A model generated the notes under the pieces. The model was not told the origin of the DNA. It was given only the letters and a program-made list of their open reading frames with translations, and did not search any database. A stretch of DNA of 64,000 bases from Enhydrobacter sp. (lineage in GTDB: Bacteria; Pseudomonadota; Alphaproteobacteria; Reyranellales; Reyranellaceae), in the NCBI RefSeq assembly GCF_030246845.1, contig NZ_CP126889.1:3653001-3717000 (forward strand). The letters run 5' to 3'. A program made the position numbers and the translations under genes. Every line of letters starts with the position of its first letter. The stretch's first letter is position 1. Positions 42,318 through 49,249 of this stretch are shown here, one piece after another.

Positions 42318-43358
42318 ATGTCGAAATCCAGCCTGCTGTCGCGTCGCGCGTTCTCGGCCATGGTCGCGGCCGGCGGCCTCGCGGCGCCGTTCGCCGCACG
42401 GCATGCGCGCGCGCAATCGCCCAGGAACGTCACCTTCCTGCTCGACGTGCCGGCCTATTCCAAGCACGCGCTGTTCTATCCGGCGATCGACAACGGCTAC
42501 TTCGCCAAGCGCGGGCTGGAGGTGACGTTCGGATCGGCCAAGGGCTCGGCCGACGCCGCGCAGCGGCTGGTCTCCAAGGCGGCCGACTTCGCCTTCATCG
42601 ACGCCGGTGTGGCGGTGCTCGCGCGCGGCAAGGGCCTGCCGCTCAAGCTCACCAGCATGGTCGCCTACAAGAACATGATGTCCTTGGTGGGCTTCGGCGA
42701 TCCGCCGGTCACCAGACCCAAGGATCTGGAGGGCCGCAAGATCGCTGCCGCGCCGGGCGACTCGGTACGCACGGGGTTCATTGCAATCTCCAAACCCAAC
42801 GGCGTCGACCTGGGCAAGGTCGAGTGGGTCACCACCGATTCGACCAACAAGCGCACGCTGCTGTTCTCCGGCAAGGTCGGCGCGACCTGCGACTACGCCG
42901 TCAACTTCCCGGTCTACGAGAAGGGCGCGGCCAAGCTCGGCAAGAAGGTGTCGCAGATCCTGCTCGCCGACTTCGGCCTCGACATCTACAGCAACGGCGT
43001 CACGACGCGCGACGATGTCATCAAGAGCGATCCGGAGCTGGTGAAGAACTTCAACGACGCGCTGGTCGAGTCGATGGTCTTCTCGATCGACAATCGCGAC
43101 GAGGCGGTGCGCATCTTCCTGAAGCACAATCCGCAGTTCGATCCCGAGCTCACGCGGCAGGGCCTCGATGTGGCGATCGCCCATCTGATGGTGCCGGAAG
43201 TGGCAAAGCACGGCATCGGACCGATGGAGCCGGCCAAGATGGCGAAGACCATCGAGGCGATGAAGGCGCACTTCGGCCTCGCCGCCGAGGTCAAGCCGGC
43301 CGACATCTTCACCAACGACTATGTGACGTCCGGCCACAAGCCGACCAAGGCTGCCTGA
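42318..43358 (+). CDS. ABC transporter substrate-binding protein (NMT1/SsuA-like)
   Basis: 346 residues. A Tat-type signal (LLSRRAFSAMVAAGGLAAPF, cleavage near ARAQS) exports it. The mature part begins NVTFLLDVPAYSKHALFYPA and continues GYFAKRGLEVTF, the NMT1/THI5-like pattern used for pyrimidine precursors, sulfonates and nitriles. No ligand can be assigned. It lies between permease and ATPase genes. Confidence 0.9.
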   Translation: MSKSSLLSRRAFSAMVAAGGLAAPFAARHARAQSPRNVTFLLDVPAYSKHALFYPAIDNGYFAKRGLEVTFGSAKGSADAAQRLVSKAADFAFIDAGVAVLARGKGLPLKLTSMVAYKNMMSLVGFGDPPVTRPKDLEGRKIAAAPGDSVRTGFIAISKPNGVDLGKVEWVTTDSTNKRTLLFSGKVGATCDYAVNFPVYEKGAAKLGKKVSQILLADFGLDIYSNGVTTRDDVIKSDPELVKNFNDALVESMVFSIDNRDEAVRIFLKHNPQFDPELTRQGLDVAIAHLMVPEVAKHGIGPMEPAKMAKTIEAMKAHFGLAAEVKPADIFTNDYVTSGHKPTKAA

Positions 43359-43360
43359 CA

Positions 43361-44137
43361 ATGATCGACGCCGCCGCCGCACCGGCGATCGAGATCGCCG
43401 GCCTCAGCAAGCGCTACGGGCGCGACGGCAAGGGCACGCTCGCCCTCACCGACGTCGACGTGACGGTCGGCCGGCACGAGTTCGTGACGCTGGTCGGCCC
43501 GAGCGGCTGCGGCAAGTCGACCCTGCTCAAGGTCATCTCCGGCATCGAGCCCGCGACCTCGGGCAGCGTCAGGCGCTTCGGCGAGCCCGTGACCGGGCCG
43601 ACGCCCGACATCGGCATGGTGTTCCAGTCGCCGGTGCTGATGAAGTGGCGCACCATCCTCGACAACGTGCTGTTCCCGATCGACGCGCTCGGGCTCAGGC
43701 GCCGCGATTATACCGACAAGGCGATGGCGCTGCTGAAGCTCGCCGGGCTGGAGTCGTTCGCCAGGGCCCGGCCGCGCGAGCTGTCGGGCGGCATGCAGCA
43801 GCGCGCCGCGCTCTGTCGGGCGCTGATCTACGATCCGCCCTTCCTGCTGATGGACGAGCCGTTCGGCGCCCTCGATGCGCTGACGCGCGACCAGATGAAT
43901 GTCGAGCTGATGCGCATCTGGAGCGAGACCAAGAAGGCGACGCTGCTCATCACCCACAGCGTCGCCGAGGCGGTGTTCCTGGCCGACCGCGTCCTGGTGA
44001 TGAGCGAGCGGCCGGGCACGATCCTGGCCGACGTGGCGATCGACCTGCCGCGCCCGCGCCAGACCAGCATCCGCACCACGCCCGCCTTCGGCGAATATGT
44101 GCGCAAGCTGAGCGCCATGCTGGGCGTCCACGACTGA
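43361..44137 (+). CDS. ABC transporter ATP-binding protein (SsuB/TauB-like)
   Basis: 258 residues from ATG 43361, two bases after the binding-protein stop. Walker A GPSGCGKST is near residue 47, the signature ELSGGMQQRAALCRAL near 140, Walker B LLMDEPFGALD near 165, and the switch histidine is in LLITHSVAEAVFL. It energises the importer with the permease at 41525. It is the last gene of the operon, followed by family A repeats. Confidence 0.94.
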   Translation: MIDAAAAPAIEIAGLSKRYGRDGKGTLALTDVDVTVGRHEFVTLVGPSGCGKSTLLKVISGIEPATSGSVRRFGEPVTGPTPDIGMVFQSPVLMKWRTILDNVLFPIDALGLRRRDYTDKAMALLKLAGLESFARARPRELSGGMQQRAALCRALIYDPPFLLMDEPFGALDALTRDQMNVELMRIWSETKKATLLITHSVAEAVFLADRVLVMSERPGTILADVAIDLPRPRQTSIRTTPAFGEYVRKLSAMLGVHD

Positions 44138-44194
44138 CGCTGCCATTCAGAGGAACGCACCATCAGGAAAGAAGTGGTGCGCTTTAGCCACCTC

Positions 44195-44267
44195 GATGAC
44201 ATCCCGAGCGCAGCGAGGATCCTCGATCGGCGCTGCGAAAGATCCCTCGCTTTGCTCGGGATGACAC
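44195..44267. repeat. Repeat family A, complete hairpin copy
   Basis: GATGACATCCCGAGCGCAGCG ... GCTTTGCTCGGGATGACAC, with a slightly altered left tip (GATGACATC in place of GTGTCATC). Confidence 0.8.
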
Positions 44268-44354
44268 CCATTTGTGGCAGGCGGCGCAGTTCTATCCCCG
44301 AGGGCCGGCGCGGCCGGTGACGAACTCCAGTGATGCTTACGTCTTACCAAGGCT

Positions 44355-44429
44355 GTGTCATCCCGAGCGCAGCGAGCGAGGGATCCTTGATCGGCGCCAG
44401 CCAAAGATCCCTCGCTTTGCTCGGGACAC
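44355..44429. repeat. Repeat family A, complete hairpin copy
   Basis: GTGTCATCCCGAGCGCAGCG ... GCTTTGCTCGGGACAC; the right tip has lost three bases (GGGACAC for GGGATGACAC). Confidence 0.8.
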
Positions 44430-44485
44430 GAATGGTTGGAAGCGTGGTCTTCTTCTCGTTGGGCGGCGCGCTCCAATGAGCAAGC

Positions 44486-45223
44486 CTACAGCCACAAGCG
44501 CAGGCCGACGACGAAGCGCACCGCGTCGGTCGGATCGCCGGCGGCGCGGGCGAAGTCGGCGGTGCGGCCGTACTTGCCCTCGTAGGAGACGCCGATATAG
44601 GGCGCCACCTTGCGCGTGATCTCGTAGCGCAGCCTGAGGCCGGCTTCGAGGTCGGAGAGGCCGGCGCCGACCTCGCGGATGGGGTCGTCCTGCGAGTAGA
44701 AGTTCATCTCGAGCCTAGGCTGCAGGATCAGACGCTGGGTGAGCAGCAGGTCGTAGCTGCCCTCGAGCCGTGCCGCGAGCCGCCCGTCGCCGCCGACATA
44801 GCCGGTCGCCGCGACATGGAAGAAGAGCGGGGCCAGTCCCTCGACGCCGAACGCGACCCATCCGCGGCCCGGCCTGGAATCGAGGTCGTAGCGCGCGCCG
44901 ATCTGGGCGTCGAAGTAGGTGCTGACGGCGCGGCTGAAGAAGAGCTCCTGCCGGCCGTCGTCGAGCAGGCCGTTGGTGAGAGTGCCCTCGCTCTTCAGCC
45001 AGAAGCGGTTCTCGTCGGTGCCGCCCCACGCCTCGCCCTCCCAGCGGAAGCTCTGGTCGCTGCCGAACCGGCCTTCCAGCTCGTCGAGCAGGGCGTGATA
45101 GAAGACGTGCCGGTCCATCACCGGCATGCCGAACGGCGCCGCCTCGTGCGTCTGTGCCCGCGCCGGAACGGAGAGGGCGGCCAGGGCCAGCGCCGCCAGC
45201 GCGGCCGTGCAGCGCCGCGTCAT
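44486..45223 (-). CDS. copB: Copper resistance outer-membrane protein CopB/PcoB
   Basis: 245 residues from ATG 45223, overlapping the copA stop by 4 bp. A signal peptide is visible (TRRCTAALAALALAALSVPARAQ). The mature protein begins near MPVMDRHVFYHALLDELEGR and continues as alternating beta strands (WGGTDENRFWLKSEG, PYIGVSYEGKYG), ending in aromatic LRLWL, as in the CopB outer-membrane barrel. The Met/His-rich N-terminal stretch of Pseudomonas CopB is nearly absent. It works with CopA in periplasmic copper tolerance. Confidence 0.92.
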   Translation of the reverse strand: MTRRCTAALAALALAALSVPARAQTHEAAPFGMPVMDRHVFYHALLDELEGRFGSDQSFRWEGEAWGGTDENRFWLKSEGTLTNGLLDDGRQELFFSRAVSTYFDAQIGARYDLDSRPGRGWVAFGVEGLAPLFFHVAATGYVGGDGRLAARLEGSYDLLLTQRLILQPRLEMNFYSQDDPIREVGAGLSDLEAGLRLRYEITRKVAPYIGVSYEGKYGRTADFARAAGDPTDAVRFVVGLRLWL

Positions 45224-47025
45224 GCCACCAGCACCGTGCGGAACATGCCCGCTTCCATGTGATAGAGCAGGTGGCAGTGGAAGGCCCAGTGGCCGGGCAC
45301 ATCGGCGGTGAAGACGAAGCTCATGCGTTCGGCCGGCTTCACGTTCACCGTGTGCTTGAGCGGCAGGCGATCGCCCCGACCGTTCTCGATCTCGAACAGA
45401 TAGCCGTGCAGATGGATCGGATGCTCCATCATCGTGTCGTTGATCAGCACGAAGCGGATGCGCTCGCCCAGCGCCACGCGGATCGGTCCGGCCTGCGAGA
45501 ACTTCTTGCCGTCGAAGCCCCACAGGAAGCGCTCCATGTTGCCGGTGAGATGGAATTCCAGCGCGCGCGTGGGCGGCAGGCTCCGGCGATGCGGCCGCCG
45601 GGCTTCGAGGTCGCGATAGGTGAGGTTGCGCCGGCCATTGCCGTCGAGGCCGATGCCGGCCTCGCCCAGCCTGTCCCTGGTCTGCATCGCGACATTGTCG
45701 ACCCCGGCCTGCCCGGCGAGCGTGCCGGGATCGATGCCGTCGGCGTTGCTGGTCGGGATATTGTCGCCGGGTTTCGCGCCGTGCGACATGGCATCGTGCG
45801 ATGGAGGGGCCATCATCGTCATGTGGTGCTTGTGCTCCTCCGGCGTCATCTTGCTCATATCCATGCCGCCCATATCCATGCCGCCCTTGTCCACGGCAGG
45901 CGTGCTCTTCATGTCATGGTTCATGCCCATGTCGGCCATGGTGCGCAGCGGCCGGGGATCCATCGGCGGGATCGGCGCGGCAAGGCCCTCGCGGACGGCC
46001 AGCGTGCCACGGGCATAGCCGCTGCGGTCCTGCGCCTGGGCGAAGATGGTGCAGGCGTCCTGCCGCGGCGTCACGATCACGTCGTAGGTCTCGGCGACGC
46101 CGATGCGGAACTCCTCGATCTCGACCGGCTCGACATCGGAGCCGTCGGCCTGCACGACGGTCATCGTGAGGCCGGGGATGCGCACGTCGAAGGTGGTCAT
46201 CGACGCGCCGTTGATGAAGCGCAGGCGCACCTTCTCCCCGGGCGTGAACAGGCCGGTCCAGTTCCGGGCCGGCGGCTGGCCGTTCATCAGGAAGGTGTAG
46301 GTGGCGCCCGACACGTCCATGAGGTCGGTCGGGCTCATGCGCATCTTGCCCCACATCAGCCGGTCGTCGATCGTGGCGCCGAGCCCGTCGCGCCGGGCAT
46401 CCTTCGCGAAGGTGCCGAGCGTGCGCTGGTTGTAGTTGTAGTAGTCGCTCTGCTGCTTGAGGTTGGACAGGACCGTCATCGGGTCCTCGTCGGTCCAGTC
46501 CGACAGCATCACGACATGGTCGCGCTGGTAGCTGTAGGGTTCCCTGCCGCGCGGCTCGAGGATCAGGGGGCCGTAGAGGCCGGTCTGCTCCTGCATGCCG
46601 CTGTGGCTGTGGTACCAGTAGGTGCCGGCCTGCCGCACCGGGAAGCGGTAGGTGAAGGTCTCGCCCGGCATGATGCCGCGGAAGGTGAGGCCCGGCACGC
46701 CGTCCATCGGATTGGGCAGCAGGATGCCGTGCCAGTGGATCGAGGTCGGCTCGTCGAGCCGGTTGGTGACGTTCAGCGTGACCGTGTCGCCCTCGCGCAG
46801 GCGCAGGATCGGTCCCGGAACCAGGCCGTTCACCGCCGTCGCGATGCGGGCGCGGCCGGTGAAGTCGACAGGGGTCGGCCCGATCGCGAGATCGATGCGG
46901 TCGCCGCGCAACATCGCGAGCGGCGCAGCGGCGCGCGTGCGGGATGCACCCAGCGCCGCAAGTCCCGTCGTCAAAGCAAGCCCTTCGACGAAGCGTCGCC
47001 GTCCGAGCAGTTCAACCTTGTCCAT
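45220..47025 (-). CDS. copA: Multicopper oxidase CopA (copper resistance)
   Basis: 601 residues from ATG 47025 with AGGAGG five bases upstream; a GTG directly before it is an alternative start. A Tat signal is present (LLGRRRFVEGLALTTGLAAL). All four copper-ligand motifs are seen: HWHG at about 97-100, HSHSG 139-143, HPIHLHG 535-541 and HCHLLYHMEAGM 583-594. A Met/His-rich insert (DMGMNHDMKS, GGMDMGGMDMSKM, HKHHMTMM) lies near 370-415 and fits cuprous-ion binding. It oxidises Cu(I) in the periplasm. It is followed by copB and preceded by an ECF-type promoter motif at 47042-47068. Confidence 0.95.
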   Translation of the reverse strand: MDKVELLGRRRFVEGLALTTGLAALGASRTRAAAPLAMLRGDRIDLAIGPTPVDFTGRARIATAVNGLVPGPILRLREGDTVTLNVTNRLDEPTSIHWHGILLPNPMDGVPGLTFRGIMPGETFTYRFPVRQAGTYWYHSHSGMQEQTGLYGPLILEPRGREPYSYQRDHVVMLSDWTDEDPMTVLSNLKQQSDYYNYNQRTLGTFAKDARRDGLGATIDDRLMWGKMRMSPTDLMDVSGATYTFLMNGQPPARNWTGLFTPGEKVRLRFINGASMTTFDVRIPGLTMTVVQADGSDVEPVEIEEFRIGVAETYDVIVTPRQDACTIFAQAQDRSGYARGTLAVREGLAAPIPPMDPRPLRTMADMGMNHDMKSTPAVDKGGMDMGGMDMSKMTPEEHKHHMTMMAPPSHDAMSHGAKPGDNIPTSNADGIDPGTLAGQAGVDNVAMQTRDRLGEAGIGLDGNGRRNLTYRDLEARRPHRRSLPPTRALEFHLTGNMERFLWGFDGKKFSQAGPIRVALGERIRFVLINDTMMEHPIHLHGYLFEIENGRGDRLPLKHTVNVKPAERMSFVFTADVPGHWAFHCHLLYHMEAGMFRTVLVA

Positions 47026-47041
47026 CACGACCTCCTCGCCC

Positions 47042-47068
47042 TATACGCGCGCCTCCCGCCGATCCCTC
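47042..47068 (-). promoter_or_regulatory. Predicted ECF-sigma promoter of copAB
   Basis: On the minus strand GAGGGA (47068-47063), 15 bases, then CGTATA (47047-47042). The same boxes and spacing occur upstream of the anti-sigma gene (48431-48405) and the cytochrome c gene (48451-48477). The predicted 5' leader is short, about 10 nt, just enough for AGGAGG. Confidence 0.6.
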
Positions 47069-47069
47069 T

Positions 47070-47660
47070 TCATGTCTTTCGCCCCTGGCGGGGACGAGGA
47101 GAAAGAGCTGCAGCCAGGCGCGCACGCGCCCGGGCGAGGCGCATCTCGACGGCCTTCGGGGTGGTCGCGAGCATCGCCGCGGTCTCCTTGTGGCTGAGGC
47201 CGCTCACGGTCGTGAGCAGCAGCGGTTCCTTGTAGAGCGCCGGCAAGTCGGCGATGGCGCGGTCGAGCCGGGCGAGGCGCCGGTCGAGCACGGCCGCCGC
47301 GTCGCGCTCGGCATCGACCTGCACCGTCGTGCGCTCGTCGGCGGTCTCACGGGCGAAGGCGCGCAGGAAGAGCCGGCGCACCGTCCGCCGCCGGCCCGCA
47401 TCGCGGCACTTGTTGAGCGTGATGGTGCGCAGCCAGGGCGCGAAGGGCCGCGACGGATCGTAGCGCCCGAGGGCGAGCCAGGCCGACAGAAAGGCCTCCT
47501 GCAGGACGTCGTAGCCCTCGTCGGCCGAGCCGAGGTAGCGCCGCACGAAGCCGTAAAGGGCGTCCTTGTGGCGACGCACGAGCGTGTCGAAGGCGGCGCG
47601 GTCGCCCGTCCCGGCGCGCGCGGCAAGGGCCTCGTCGCTCTCGGGATCGTCCGCCGTCAC
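47070..47660 (-). CDS. ECF RNA polymerase sigma factor (CnrH-like)
   Basis: 196 residues from a GTG at 47660 that overlaps the upstream gene's stop (GTGA). Sigma region 2 includes FVRRYLGSADEGYDVLQEAF and FAPWLRTITLNKCRD. Region 4 includes LPALYKEPLLLTTVSGLSHKE and the HTH TPKAVEMRLARARARL. It is third in a set of anti-sigma, periplasmic sensor and sigma, the CnrYXH order known from Cupriavidus metal resistance. It likely drives copAB and its own operon through the shared GAGGGA-N15-CGTAT motif. Confidence 0.9.
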   Translation of the reverse strand: MTADDPESDEALAARAGTGDRAAFDTLVRRHKDALYGFVRRYLGSADEGYDVLQEAFLSAWLALGRYDPSRPFAPWLRTITLNKCRDAGRRRTVRRLFLRAFARETADERTTVQVDAERDAAAVLDRRLARLDRAIADLPALYKEPLLLTTVSGLSHKETAAMLATTPKAVEMRLARARARLAAALSPRPRQGRKT

Positions 47661-48100
47661 GAAGGCGCGGCGCCCAGCGCCTTCGACACCTTGTCGTCGA
47701 AGTCGCGCGCCTGCTCGGGCGTCAGCAGCGCCCGGATCGCCAGCACGTGCCGGATGGTCTTCTCCTGCAGCGCGCTCATCGCCGCGTGCAGCCGCTCCAC
47801 CGCCTCCCTTGCCTGCGCATCGTAGCTGTGGCGCTCGGTGATCGCCGCCGCGAGCTCGCGGTTGGCCGCGCGCATCTTCGCCTGCAGGTCGGCGCGGTCC
47901 GTGGCCAGATCGGCCTCGAGCTTGCGGATCGCGCGGTCCTGCTCGGCGGTCAAGTGAAGATCGTGATGGATGACGGCGTCGAGGTCGGCTGTGCCATCGC
48001 CACGGTCGAGCCCGTACTGGACGCCGGCCCAGCCTGCGGCCGCCGCGGCGATCACCGTCACGACGAGCATGACGAGGAAGGTGCGCCAGGGGTTCTTCAT
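47657..48100 (-). CDS. Periplasmic metal-sensor-like protein (CnrX/Spy-type heavy-metal resistance)
   Basis: 147 residues. One N-terminal membrane anchor (FLVMLVVTVIAAAAAGWAG) is followed by a helical periplasmic domain with HHDLHLTAEQDRAIRKLEAD and HVLAIRALLTPEQARDFDDK, resembling CnrX, Spy and CpxP helical-hairpin proteins. HxxxH-like residues in VIHHDLHL could bind metal. By analogy with CnrX it would sense a periplasmic metal and release the sigma factor. It overlaps the genes on both sides by 4 bp. Confidence 0.82.
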   Translation of the reverse strand: MKNPWRTFLVMLVVTVIAAAAAGWAGVQYGLDRGDGTADLDAVIHHDLHLTAEQDRAIRKLEADLATDRADLQAKMRAANRELAAAITERHSYDAQAREAVERLHAAMSALQEKTIRHVLAIRALLTPEQARDFDDKVSKALGAAPS

Positions 48101-48381
48101 CGGTGGCCGCCGAGCAGGAGCGAGGAGGGCGCCAGCCGCTCGCCCGGCATCATCAGCGCGGCATGCCGCGCCTCGGCTGGATGGGCCGAGTAGGCGAAGC
48201 CCGCGCCCGCGCTTCCGACCACGGCCGCGAGCATCACTGCAGCCTGCCACGCCGCCACGCGCCGCGTCGTCCGCCGGCGCGCCTGCAGCGCCGCTTCCCG
48301 GCGCCAGATATCGGCCTCCAGGCGGCCGAGATCGGGGCTGCGCTCCCGTTCGACCAGCCTGGCGATGTCGTCGTCGATCAT
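48097..48381 (-). CDS. Short membrane anti-sigma factor (CnrY-like)
   Basis: 94 residues. The cytoplasmic N-terminus (IDDDIARLVERERSPDLGRL) would bind the sigma factor. It is followed by one membrane helix (AAWQAAVMLAAVVGSAGAGF) and a short periplasmic tail ending RLAPSSLLLGGHR. Size, topology and position ahead of a CnrX-like sensor and an ECF sigma gene make it the CnrY counterpart; primary similarity is low, as usual for such proteins. The predicted ECF promoter lies 24 bp upstream of the ATG. Confidence 0.75.
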   Translation of the reverse strand: MIDDDIARLVERERSPDLGRLEADIWRREAALQARRRTTRRVAAWQAAVMLAAVVGSAGAGFAYSAHPAEARHAALMMPGERLAPSSLLLGGHR

Positions 48382-48404
48382 GCGGGCTCCTTGTTCCCTG
48401 CCTA

Positions 48405-48431
48405 TATACGCGATGGCACGGCACTTCCCTC
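48405..48431 (-). promoter_or_regulatory. Predicted ECF-sigma promoter of the anti-sigma / sensor / sigma operon
   Basis: On the minus strand GAGGGA (48431-48426), 15 bases, CGTATA (48410-48405), then TAGG; the start codon is at 48381. It matches the copA and cytochrome c sites in both boxes and spacing, so autoregulation is likely. Confidence 0.65.
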
Positions 48432-48461
48432 CAGAGGGATCGGGCCTCCAGAGGGATCGGG
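48428..48461. repeat. 17-bp tandem direct repeat in the divergent ECF promoter region
   Basis: CCTCCAGAGGGATCGGG occurs twice head to tail (48428-48444, 48445-48461). The first copy, with two bases before it, forms the palindrome TCCCTC-CA-GAGGGA, so the minus-strand -35 box and a plus-strand GAGGGA are mirror images. The second copy supplies the -35 box of the cytochrome c promoter. Confidence 0.85.
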
Positions 48462-48477
48462 CGCATCCCTGCGTATC
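48451..48477 (+). promoter_or_regulatory. Predicted ECF-sigma promoter of the cytochrome c gene
   Basis: GAGGGA (48451-48456), 15 bases, CGTATC (48472-48477); start codon at 48510. Third instance of the motif at this locus. Confidence 0.65.
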
Positions 48478-48509
48478 GAACTCGGAACAGGAGATCGGAG
48501 GATCAGGCC

Positions 48510-49097
48510 ATGGCGGCAAGGCGCATCTTTCCAAGATGGGGGCTGGGCCTGATCGTGCTGGCGATCGTATGCGTCGGCGGCATCACGCTGTTCGTCCAGT
48601 CGGGCCTGTACGATGTCGCGGCCGACGCGCCGCATTCCGAGCCGGTCCTGCACCTGCTCGATGCCGTGCGGGCGCGGTCGGTCGCGGTTCGGGCCGAAGA
48701 TGTGGTTCGCCCCGCCGATCTCGACGATCCGAAGCGGGTCGCGGCGGGCGCCGGGCTGTATGCCGAGATGTGCAGCGGCTGCCATCTCGCGCCCGGTATG
48801 CAGCCCACCGAGATCAGCCAGGGCCTCTATCCCCGCCCGCCGCTGCTCACCCGACCGGCCGGCTTCACGCCCGAGCAGGAATTCTGGGTGATCAAGCACG
48901 GCATCAAGATGTCGGGCATGGCGGCCTGGGGCCCGACGCACAGCGACGAGCTGATCTGGGACATGGTGGCCTTCATCGACAAGCTGCCCTCGCTCTCCGC
49001 CGCCGACTACCAGGCAGCGATCAAGGAGGCCGGCCAGGCGCACGAACACATGATGCAGGACGACGACAGCGATCACGGCCATGAGCAGCCGCACTGA
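48510..49097 (+). CDS. Membrane-anchored c-type cytochrome with His-rich tail
   Basis: 195 residues from ATG 48510, with GGAGG upstream. One N-terminal membrane helix (GLGLIVLAIVCVGGITLFVQ) is followed by a periplasmic domain with one heme c site CSGCH at 88-92 and a likely Met ligand in KHGIKMSGMAAWG. The last about 20 residues are rich in His, Met and Asp (HEHMMQDDDSDHGHEQPH), a possible metal-binding tail. It is divergent from the CnrYXH-like operon and shares its promoter motif, so it is probably part of the metal response. Its redox partner is unknown. Confidence 0.88.
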   Translation: MAARRIFPRWGLGLIVLAIVCVGGITLFVQSGLYDVAADAPHSEPVLHLLDAVRARSVAVRAEDVVRPADLDDPKRVAAGAGLYAEMCSGCHLAPGMQPTEISQGLYPRPPLLTRPAGFTPEQEFWVIKHGIKMSGMAAWGPTHSDELIWDMVAFIDKLPSLSAADYQAAIKEAGQAHEHMMQDDDSDHGHEQPH

Positions 49098-49126
49098 AAG
49101 GGCTTCTGCCGGCGTCCGCATCTCAC

Positions 49127-49152
49127 GAGCGCAACCGGAGTTGCGTGCGCTC
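49127..49152. repeat. Repeat family C variant, palindrome
   Basis: GAGCGCAACCGGAGTTGCGTGCGCTC: inverted GCAAC/GTTGC arms, the same variant as at 22208. Confidence 0.7.
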
Positions 49153-49166
49153 CTGAGTGCTCATCC

Positions 49167-49190
49167 GAGCGCGCCCCTCCAATGGCGCTC
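49167..49190. repeat. Repeat family C, palindrome
   Basis: GAGCGCGCCCCTCCAATGGCGCTC, a slightly degraded family C copy 15 bp after the previous one, between the cytochrome c and MFS genes. Confidence 0.65.
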
Positions 49191-49249
49191 AAGGTCGGGC
49201 AAGGGAACCTGAAACCGGACCGACCGTTGGCGCGCTGACAGGAGTGGCC

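Larger units (their letters stand above)
44138..44485. other. 348-bp gene-free region between convergent genes, two repeats
   Basis: It lies between the ABC ATPase and copB ends and is filled by two family A hairpins (44195-44267 and 44355-44429) about 90 bp apart. No gene seen. Confidence 0.65.
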
